Shown here: positions 6,292 through 11,499 of the stretch, one piece after another
Layout: the number at the start of each line of letters is the position of its first letter
Numbering within the stretch: the first letter of the stretch is position 1
Assembly: GCA_020355945.1 (NCBI GenBank)
Contig: CP070627.1
Location: 5,051,774 to 5,063,272 of the forward strand
Length of the DNA: 11,499 bases
From: Candidatus Aminicenantota bacterium
GTDB lineage: Bacteria; Acidobacteriota; Aminicenantia; UBA2199
Direction: 5' to 3'
The notes under the pieces: model-generated
What the model was told of the DNA's origin: nothing
Seen by the model: only the letters and a program-made list of their open reading frames with translations
The model's database searches: none
Position numbers and translations under genes: made by a program

Positions 6292-7632
6292 ATGGACAGC
6301 AAAATCCGTGTGGTGGCCGTATTCATGGGTTTGGGACACATGAGGGCCGCGTTTCCATTAAGAGACCTTTCCCATGAAGATATTATCATTTACGGCAGTA
6401 AACATAATACCACTCGAAAAGAATACAGGAGATGGAAAAAAATCAGGAACATTTACTATTTCCTGTCTCGAGCCGGCAGAATCCCCATAATCGGGAAATA
6501 TATCCTGGCTATGATGCTGACAATCCAGAAAATTGAACCCTATTACCCGGTAAAAGACAGGTCTAAACCCACGTCTGCCGTTAGATACCTGGACCACCTC
6601 ATCAAAAAGAAAGGACTTTGTGCGGCCTTGATCGAGAAAATCCCGGATGCAGACACCCGAACGGTTCATACCTTTTACGCCACAGCCATTGCACTGGAAA
6701 TGAAAATAGATGATTCCCATACCCATGATAATTACCTATTGATTTGCGACTCGGATTTCAATCGTGTCTGGGTGCCCCCTGACCCCGGTAACAGCCGGCT
6801 TAAGTACCTGGCCCCCTGTACCCCGGTAAAAAAACGCTTATTAACTTACGGTGTCCCGAAAGAAAATATATTTCTTACCGGGTTCCCCCTGCCCAAAGAA
6901 AATCTTGGCAGCGAAGAAAACCTGGAAATCTTAAAAGAGGACCTCTGGGAACGACTGTTACGGTTAGACCCGGCTAATAAATTTTTATCCATCCAGAAAA
7001 AATCCGTATTCTACTGGCTGAACAAACGCACCCTTCCCAAAAAAAGAGAAACCCATTTTAACCTGATGTTTGCCGTAGGCGGGGCTGGCGCCCAAACCCA
7101 CATCGTAGAAAAAATTCTTAAAAGTCTGAAAGAAAAAATCCACCACCAGGAAATAAAGGTACACATCTCCATCGGCATTAATAGAGAAATATTTGAAACA
7201 GTCCTGGGTTATATCAATTCACTGGGATTACAGGAATACCTGAATAAAGGCATATCACTCATTTTTGACAAAGACATATTTAAATACTTTCACAAATTCA
7301 ATCGCGCCCTTCACCACACCGACGTGTTATGGACCAAACCCAGCGAATTGTCCTTTTACTGCGGCCTGGGCATTCCCATTTTAATGGCGCCCCCGATTGG
7401 AACCCATGAAGAAATGAACCGGAGATGGCTCCAGCAGATGCATACCGGTATTACCCCACCTGGGAAAACCGAATACGTCCATGAATGGCTCTTTGATCTG
7501 AGAGAAAACGGCATACTGGCATCCGCGGCCTGGGACGGATTCCTAAGGGTAAGAAAACTGGGAACCTACAAAATCGAAGAACTGGTCCGCACCGGCAACT
7601 TCACCCAAAGCCTACACCCATTGGAACAGTAG
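6292..7632 (+). CDS. Putative GT-B glycosyltransferase (MurG / MGDG-synthase-like)
   Basis: A 446-residue soluble or membrane-associated protein with no clear transmembrane helix. The start is ATG 6292, preceded by AGAGGTGA at 6273-6280 with a rather long spacing; GTG 6277 in the same frame has no ribosome site. Two half-domains are suggestive of GT28-type enzymes. The N-half carries a C-D-S-D-F-N-R-V-W-V segment (D153) followed by an A-P-C-T-x-V-K-K-R-L-L-x-Y-G-V-P-K-E-x-I-x-L-T-G-F-P pattern, as seen in diacylglycerol galactosyltransferases and processive glucosyltransferases. The C-half has A-V-G-G-A-G-A-Q (261-268) and W-T-K-P-S-E-L-S-F-Y-C-G-L-G-I-P-I (from 347), which corresponds to the nucleotide-sugar loop of that family. 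Together with the preceding membrane glycosyltransferase it may build a glycolipid. The donor and acceptor are unknown, and the family call rests on motif resemblance only. Confidence 0.6.
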   Translation: MDSKIRVVAVFMGLGHMRAAFPLRDLSHEDIIIYGSKHNTTRKEYRRWKKIRNIYYFLSRAGRIPIIGKYILAMMLTIQKIEPYYPVKDRSKPTSAVRYLDHLIKKKGLCAALIEKIPDADTRTVHTFYATAIALEMKIDDSHTHDNYLLICDSDFNRVWVPPDPGNSRLKYLAPCTPVKKRLLTYGVPKENIFLTGFPLPKENLGSEENLEILKEDLWERLLRLDPANKFLSIQKKSVFYWLNKRTLPKKRETHFNLMFAVGGAGAQTHIVEKILKSLKEKIHHQEIKVHISIGINREIFETVLGYINSLGLQEYLNKGISLIFDKDIFKYFHKFNRALHHTDVLWTKPSELSFYCGLGIPILMAPPIGTHEEMNRRWLQQMHTGITPPGKTEYVHEWLFDLRENGILASAAWDGFLRVRKLGTYKIEELVRTGNFTQSLHPLEQ

Positions 7633-7664
7633 GTAGTAGGTAGTAAGTAGTAGGTAGTAAGTGG
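7630..7664 (+). repeat. Heptamer tandem repeat (five TAGGTAG/TAAGTAG units)
   Basis: Five contiguous 7-mers: TAGGTAG, TAGGTAG, TAAGTAG, TAGGTAG, TAAGTGG. The first T-A-G is the stop codon of the glycosyltransferase gene, so the array begins exactly at the coding end. Because the unit is 7 bases and contains TAG or TAA, the array places stops in all + frames. Confidence 0.85.
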
Positions 7665-7696
7665 ATTTAGGAGCTGGATATCCTAACTCTCTAAAT
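7665..7696. terminator. Possible weak bidirectional hairpin between convergent genes
   Basis: TTAGGA (7667-7672) and TCCTAA (7681-7686) form a 6-bp stem; ATTTAG (7665-7670) and CTAAAT (7691-7696) offer an alternative pairing. It lies between two convergent genes but has no clear T-run on either strand, so termination is uncertain. Confidence 0.3.
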
Positions 7697-8262
7697 TAAA
7701 GACCCAATAAATCTTCCTTAAATCCTTTACCGGGTCCGGGCTTGGGACCGATCCAGCAGGCAAAAAGGGCATCAGCAAAGTCTTTTCCTTTAATGACCCC
7801 TTTTTCTTTGCCTTTCACCTCAACAATGGTTCCTTTCCCGGGGATATAGGTAAAAACAATCCGGTCGCCATCTTTTACCTTTTCCATATAAGAGCACAGG
7901 GTGTCGAATTGCTTCTTTAATCCCGGGGAATGGTTGGGGGTATTAGCTTTAAGCCCGTCATACCAGGCGTCATTGATTTTACCTGTACCCACGCCTCTGA
8001 CCCAATGCATGACCAGGTGACGCATTCCATCAGTGCCCAGGATTTTTTCAGCATTGGTTTCTTTTTGCGGCAAGTAGAGACCGGCAACATATACTTTAAA
8101 AACAAATTTTTTCCTGAGAGCCATCCCGTTCAATACCAGGGTTTGGCCGTCCACTTCGATGGAACCTTCCATGGTGACACCCTTATAGGTCATGGCAAAA
8201 AGAGAATAAAAAGGCATGAACAATAATACCACCATTACTGCTAAAATGACTTTACGTAACAT
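7696..8262 (-). CDS. Secreted chalcone isomerase-like family protein
   Basis: A 188-residue exported protein. Residues 1-23 form a signal peptide: M-L-R-K, then a hydrophobic run ending S-L-F-A, with cleavage expected after A23. The mature part matches the bacterial chalcone-isomerase-like family: a V-L-N-G-M-A-L-R-K-K-F-V-F-K-V-Y-V-A-G-L-Y-L-P strand pair, an H-W-V-R-G-V-G segment, the D-G-D-R-I-V-F-T-Y-I-P-G-K-G-T turn, and a terminal C-W-I-G-P-K-P-G-P ... F-K-E-D-L-L-G-L. Bacterial members have the chalcone isomerase fold but no demonstrated flavonoid activity in this setting; a lipid- or small-molecule-binding role in the periplasm is plausible. The start at 8262 has AGGAGG (complement of 8267-8272) at good spacing; an in-frame start at 8292 would place extra residues before the signal peptide. 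It is monocistronic and converges on the glycosyltransferase gene. Confidence 0.85.
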   Translation of the reverse strand: MLRKVILAVMVVLLFMPFYSLFAMTYKGVTMEGSIEVDGQTLVLNGMALRKKFVFKVYVAGLYLPQKETNAEKILGTDGMRHLVMHWVRGVGTGKINDAWYDGLKANTPNHSPGLKKQFDTLCSYMEKVKDGDRIVFTYIPGKGTIVEVKGKEKGVIKGKDFADALFACWIGPKPGPGKGFKEDLLGL

Positions 8263-8290
8263 TTTTCCTCCTATTTTTAATAAAGATAAC

Positions 8291-8319
8291 ATATTAAAGG
8301 TTTAAAAATATTTTGTCAA
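8291..8319 (-). promoter_or_regulatory. Sigma-70-type promoter for the chalcone isomerase-like gene
   Basis: Read on the minus strand: TTGACA (complement of 8314-8319), a 17-base spacer, and TAATAT (complement of 8291-8296). The leader to ATG is about 25 bases. The -35 is perfect; the -10 matches four of six consensus bases. Confidence 0.65.
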
Positions 8320-8355
8320 CACAGTCGCCAGCAATCCAGGAATTCTAATTTTAGC

Positions 8356-8411
8356 CACGAAGTTACACAAAGGGACACGAAAAGAAGGAAGATGGGAAGT
8401 TGGGAAGATAG
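8356..8411 (+). repeat. Adjacent decamer and octamer tandem repeats
   Basis: Three degenerate decamers (CACGAAGTTA, CACAAAGGGA, CACGAAAAGA; 8356-8385) are followed by three octamers (GAAGATGG, GAAGTTGG, GAAGATAG; 8388-8411). The 8263-8591 gap of about 330 bases holds these arrays, a dispersed repeat copy and two divergent promoters. I see no gene in it. Confidence 0.6.
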
Positions 8412-8456
8412 GAAAGGGCATGGAGAAAAAAGGATAATAGAAACCATCTTAATGAG

Positions 8457-8520
8457 AAGTTTTTGGGAGTCCAGAACCCCTTTTTTCAAAAAGGGTTTTG
8501 GCCGCCGGAGGCAAAAGTTG
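8457..8520 (+). repeat. Dispersed repeat copy 2, hairpin-forming
   Basis: CCAGAACCC (8471-8479) pairs with GGGTTTTGG (8493-8501) with one G-T wobble. Inside this stem a T-run (8481-8486) faces an A-run (8488-8492). Next comes GGCCGCCGGAGGC (8500-8512), itself able to fold with the flanking TTTTG and CAAAA. Words shared with 3655-3690 are listed under copy 1. It does not follow any + strand gene closely, so it is more likely a mobile or palindromic repeat than a working terminator. Confidence 0.55.
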
Positions 8521-8546
8521 ACGGTGGATTCAGGTTAAGGTATTGT
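8518..8546 (+). promoter_or_regulatory. Candidate promoter of the ATPase/DUF4435 operon
   Basis: TTGACG (8518-8523), a 17-base spacer and TATTGT (8541-8546), 45 bases before ATG 8592. The -35 box begins in the last bases of the dispersed repeat. Matches are 5/6 and 4/6 to consensus. Confidence 0.5.
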
Positions 8547-8591
8547 AAGTTGGAACGAAATATATTAAAATTGTCTATTCAGGAGTTGACG

Positions 8592-9965
8592 ATGAAAATA
8601 ATTAAAATTGAGGTTAAAAAACTTTTTGGGGTTTTCAATCATGAAATCCCTTTAAATACCAAAGACCATATTACCATCATCCATGGCCCCAATGGCTATG
8701 GAAAAACAATTTTGCTAACACTGGTGAATGCAATTTTTGACTCACAGTACTCTATAATTGCCTCTATACCATTCAGTGAATTATTAATTTATTTTGACAA
8801 TAAAAGTAAGCTTTGTCTTAAGAAGGGAATTAGCTCTGAAAAAGACGATGGAAAGAAAGAAAAAAATGGGGAACAATTGCTTATAGAGCTATCTAACTCA
8901 CGTTCAAAGCAAAAGGTTTACATCCCAAAGATGGATATGGGACTACAAGATTTACCTTTTCCACCAGAAATACTGGAGGAAATAATATCGGGGTTAGAAA
9001 GAGTTTCTCAAAAAACCTGGCTATATTTACCAACACATGAAAAACTTTCCATTAACCAGGTTTTAGATCGATTTGGGCACATGTTACCTTTTTCAAAAAT
9101 TAAGAAAATAGCCGGACCAGCATGGTTACGTAATATAATAAATTCGATTAATATAAATTTCATTGATACCCAGCGCCTTTTGAATGTTTCTCATTCTACC
9201 AACGATTCAATAATCAGAGAATCTATTATAAGAATTCGCCGTTCACCAATCCCAGTGATGACACCGGCAGTAATTACTTATTCCGAGGAATTGGCTAAAG
9301 CTATTCAGACGAAATTAGCAGAATATGGTTCTTTATCCCAGGCATTGGACAGAACATTTCCCACACGCCTGGTTAAAGGAAAGCGTTCTGATCATCATAC
9401 TATCGACAAATTAAAGATAGAATTAAATGCACTGGAAGAAAAACGTTCCCGATTAATTGCTGCAGGATTTCTGGAAAAAGGAAAAGAGATCGATTTTAAA
9501 GATTTACAAAAAATCGATGAAAGTAATATCAATGTTTTATCTGTCTATATCAAGGATGTAAAACAAAAACTAAGCGTTTTTGATGAGTTGACCGAAAAAA
9601 TCGATTTACTGATAAAAATTATCAACATTCGATTTCTTCATAAAAAATTGTCAATCAACAAAACCGATGGTTTTGTTTTTAAAACCTCTGAGGGAAAAAT
9701 TATTCCCCCAACCAGTTTATCTTCGGGTGAGCAGCATGAATTGGTATTACTATACGAAATGCTATTTAAGGTCAAACCAAATTCACTCATTCTTATCGAT
9801 GAACCGGAAATATCTCTTCATGTAGCCTGGCAGCAGGAGTTCCTGAAAGATTTACAAGAAATTACCCGGCTTGTGGGTTTCGATGTGCTTATTGCCACTC
9901 ATTCACCGCAAATCATCAACGACCGGTGGGATTTAACCGTTGAATTGAAAGGCCCAAAACAGTGA
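8592..9965 (+). CDS. AAA/ABC-type ATPase, probable AriA-like sensor of a PARIS-like defence system
   Basis: A 457-residue SMC/ABC-like ATPase. Walker A is G-P-N-G-Y-G-K-T (32-39). The ABC signature is L-S-S-G-E-Q (376-381), Walker B I-L-I-D-E-P-E (D403, E404), and the switch histidine lies in A-T-H-S-P-Q (H437). Between Walker A and the signature is a long region with helical, charged stretches (about 270-360), as in overcoming-lysogenisation and COG3950-type ATPases, where it forms a coiled coil or dimer arm. Start ATG 8592 has AGGAG at 8581-8585; an in-frame extension to 8463 would translate the upstream repeat and has no ribosome site. Its stop overlaps the next start as GTGA. In PARIS, the AriA ATPase assembles a scaffold that holds and then releases the AriB nuclease on sensing a phage protein. 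The ATPase call is firm; the PARIS assignment is inferred from the partner. Confidence 0.85.
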   Translation: MKIIKIEVKKLFGVFNHEIPLNTKDHITIIHGPNGYGKTILLTLVNAIFDSQYSIIASIPFSELLIYFDNKSKLCLKKGISSEKDDGKKEKNGEQLLIELSNSRSKQKVYIPKMDMGLQDLPFPPEILEEIISGLERVSQKTWLYLPTHEKLSINQVLDRFGHMLPFSKIKKIAGPAWLRNIINSININFIDTQRLLNVSHSTNDSIIRESIIRIRRSPIPVMTPAVITYSEELAKAIQTKLAEYGSLSQALDRTFPTRLVKGKRSDHHTIDKLKIELNALEEKRSRLIAAGFLEKGKEIDFKDLQKIDESNINVLSVYIKDVKQKLSVFDELTEKIDLLIKIINIRFLHKKLSINKTDGFVFKTSEGKIIPPTSLSSGEQHELVLLYEMLFKVKPNSLILIDEPEISLHVAWQQEFLKDLQEITRLVGFDVLIATHSPQIINDRWDLTVELKGPKQ

Positions 9966-10819
9966 AACATTATCTTACAGCTCATGATATTGCCAATACC
10001 GTCCGTATGACACGCACCCTGCACAAAGGGGCATTTTTGATTGTTGAAGGCGATACGGATGCACGAGTATATAAACGTTTTGTTGATGAAAACAATTGTA
10101 AAGTAATCCCTGCACACCATAAAGACAATGCCACAGATGTTCTAAAATTACTTGAAAATGAAAGTTTGCCAGGTATTTTGGTAATCGTTGATGCCGACTT
10201 CTGGCATCTTGAGGGCATTAAAACCAACAGCGTAAATTTATTTCTGACAGATACCCACGACCTTGAAACCATGATTATCTCAAATACGGAAGTTTTGGAA
10301 AAAGTGTTATCCGAGTTTGGCTCCACCAATAAAATAAAACAACTTCATCATCCGGTAATTCATTTGGTTTTGGAGGCAACTTTGCCTATTGGCCTTTTCC
10401 GGTGGATTTCTTCACCCTCGAAGGACAACTTACCTCTAAAATTCAGGGATTTACTTTTTGAGAATTTTGTTGATATACCCAAATTGAAAGTAAATATTAA
10501 CAAGTTGCTTGAAGAGGTAAAAACGAATTCGGGAGACCCTGAGATCAATGAGGAATCGATTAAAAATAAGATAAAATCATTAAAAAAGGAAAACCATGAT
10601 CCATGGCAGGTGTGTTCCGGTCACGACATGGTTCATATCTTAGCAATCGGTCTTAGATTTGTATTCGGAAACAGGAAGACCGGCACATTAACGGCAGCAG
10701 TATTGGAAGGAATGCTGCGTGTGGCTTATGAGTATTCGCACTTCCGGTTAACCGGTCTTTACCGTTCAATAGAAAATTGGGAAAAAACAAATTCCAACTA
10801 TAAAGTTTTGAAATCTTGA
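9962..10819 (+). CDS. DUF4435 / TOPRIM-like protein, probable AriB-like effector
   Basis: A 285-residue DUF4435 protein starting at GTG 9962 inside the ATPase stop. The N-terminal F-L-I-V-E-G-D-T-D-A segment supplies a glutamate (E29), and I-L-V-I-V-D-A-D-F-W supplies the D77-x-D79 pair. Together these are the metal-binding layout of a TOPRIM nuclease. T-D-T-H-D-L-E-T-M (96-104) and the C-terminal G-H-D-M-V-H-I-L segment are also typical of DUF4435. In PARIS, AriB is a TOPRIM tRNA nuclease whose active-site glutamate lies at a similar position near the N-terminus. The four-base overlap with the ATPase implies coupled, matched production. A different ATPase/DUF4435 defence subtype, or a non-defence DNA repair pair, cannot be excluded. 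It ends 27 bases before the topoisomerase gene. Confidence 0.8.
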   Translation: MKHYLTAHDIANTVRMTRTLHKGAFLIVEGDTDARVYKRFVDENNCKVIPAHHKDNATDVLKLLENESLPGILVIVDADFWHLEGIKTNSVNLFLTDTHDLETMIISNTEVLEKVLSEFGSTNKIKQLHHPVIHLVLEATLPIGLFRWISSPSKDNLPLKFRDLLFENFVDIPKLKVNINKLLEEVKTNSGDPEINEESIKNKIKSLKKENHDPWQVCSGHDMVHILAIGLRFVFGNRKTGTLTAAVLEGMLRVAYEYSHFRLTGLYRSIENWEKTNSNYKVLKS

Positions 10820-10846
10820 ATCCAGTCCCGTACGTGGAGAATAGAA

Positions 10847-11499
10847 ATGAAATCAATTGTTTTAGCTGAAAAACCCAGCGTGGCCAAAGAGATCGCACGA
10901 ATTTTGCAATGCAATAAAAAGGGCAAAGGCTTTTTTGAAGGACATCAATATGTGGTGACCTGGGCCCTGGGACACCTGGTTACACTGGCAGAACCGCACG
11001 ATTATGATAAAAAATACAGGGAATGGCGAATGCAAGACCTGCCTATGCTGCCGGAAAGAATGAAACTAAAGGTTATCCGAAAAAGCTCCCATCAATTCCG
11101 GGTAGTAAGCGGGCTCATGAAGCGTAAAGATATCACCGACCTGGTTATCGCTACTGATGCCGGACGGGAAGGTGAATTGGTGGCCCGGTGGACCATGAAA
11201 TTAGCCGCATGGAAAAAACCCTTTAAACGCCTCTGGATTTCCTCACAAACCGACACGGCTATTGCCGAAGGATTCGCCAATCTAAAGCCGGGAAAAGACT
11301 ATAACCGCTTATACGATGCCGCGGTATGCCGGGCCGAAGCGGATTGGCTCATCGGACTCAATGTTACCCGCGCCCTGACCTGTAAATTTGACGCCCAACT
11401 CAGTGCTGGCCGCGTGCAAACACCAACGCTTTCCATGATTATCCAGCGGGAAAAAGAAATTAAAAATTTCGTGCCTGTGGATTATTGGACCATTGAAGC
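10847..11499 (+). CDS. topB: DNA topoisomerase III, type IA (3' partial)
   Basis: The first 217 residues of a type IA topoisomerase are in the window; the frame is open to the last base. Start ATG 10847 has GGAG at 10836-10839. The TOPRIM domain begins I-V-L-A-E-K-P-S-V-A-K (E8) and continues to A-T-D-A-G-R-E-G-E-L-V (D104, E108, E110). The second Asp of the usual D-x-D is Gly (106), which I recall as normal for one TopB branch. R-A-E-A-D-W-L-I-G-L-N-V-T-R (162-175) and S-A-G-R-V-Q-T-P-T-L (186-195) are hallmark type IA motifs. The active-site tyrosine would lie beyond the window. The enzyme decatenates and relaxes negatively supercoiled DNA using single-strand breaks. The short gap suggests it can be co-transcribed with the ATPase/DUF4435 pair, although it is probably a core host gene. 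Confidence 0.93.
   Translation, partial: MKSIVLAEKPSVAKEIARILQCNKKGKGFFEGHQYVVTWALGHLVTLAEPHDYDKKYREWRMQDLPMLPERMKLKVIRKSSHQFRVVSGLMKRKDITDLVIATDAGREGELVARWTMKLAAWKKPFKRLWISSQTDTAIAEGFANLKPGKDYNRLYDAAVCRAEADWLIGLNVTRALTCKFDAQLSAGRVQTPTLSMIIQREKEIKNFVPVDYWTIE

Noticed and set aside
7930..8226. A 98-codon + strand open frame antisense to the chalcone-isomerase-like gene.
   Set aside because: It is the shadow of a well-supported minus-strand gene and its translation shows no family features.
8356..8411. Possible CRISPR-like array.
   Set aside because: The units are 8-10 bases and directly abutting, with no spacers and no cas genes nearby.
8463..8591. In-frame N-terminal extension of the ATPase by 43 residues.
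   Set aside because: It translates the dispersed hairpin repeat, lacks a ribosome site and has no family resemblance; ATG 8592 has a proper AGGAG and begins directly with the ATPase fold.

Overview
The window reads as chromosomal DNA of a Gram-negative bacterium with secondary metabolism. The host phylum is not settled. The style of the adenylation domain, the GC-rich hairpin repeats and the short-period intergenic repeats are what I associate with Aminicenantes-like or Desulfobacterota-like genomes, but that is an impression and not a demonstration.

Region 1 (1-3643, + strand) is the downstream end of a biosynthetic operon: the C-terminus of an acyl carrier protein, an acyl-CoA dehydrogenase-like flavoprotein, a stand-alone NRPS adenylation domain and a ComF-type phosphoribosyltransferase. 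The adenylation domain's ten specificity residues read DVWHFSLVDK, the classical L-serine code. The order carrier - acyl-CoA dehydrogenase - serine adenylation domain matches the zwittermicin-type genes (ZmaH, ZmaI, ZmaJ) that make aminomalonyl-ACP, a rare polyketide extender unit. The region ends in a strong intrinsic terminator.

Region 2 (about 3753-7632, + strand) starts with a near-consensus promoter. It holds a branched-chain amino acid aminotransferase and two glycosyltransferases: a membrane-bound GT21/ceramide-glucosyltransferase-like enzyme, and a GT-B enzyme resembling MurG/MGDG synthases. The two glycosyltransferases probably build a glycolipid.

Region 3 (7633-8591) holds a convergent gene on the minus strand, a secreted chalcone-isomerase-like protein with its own good promoter. 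It is flanked by heptamer, octamer and decamer tandem repeats and by a copy of a dispersed hairpin repeat.

Region 4 (8592-11499, + strand) holds an AAA/ABC-type ATPase overlapping by 4 bp with a DUF4435/TOPRIM-like protein. This is the two-gene architecture of the PARIS (AriA/AriB) anti-phage system. The start of a type IA DNA topoisomerase III follows and runs off the window. The ATPase/DUF4435 pair looks more A/T-rich than the surrounding genes, consistent with acquisition as a defence cassette.
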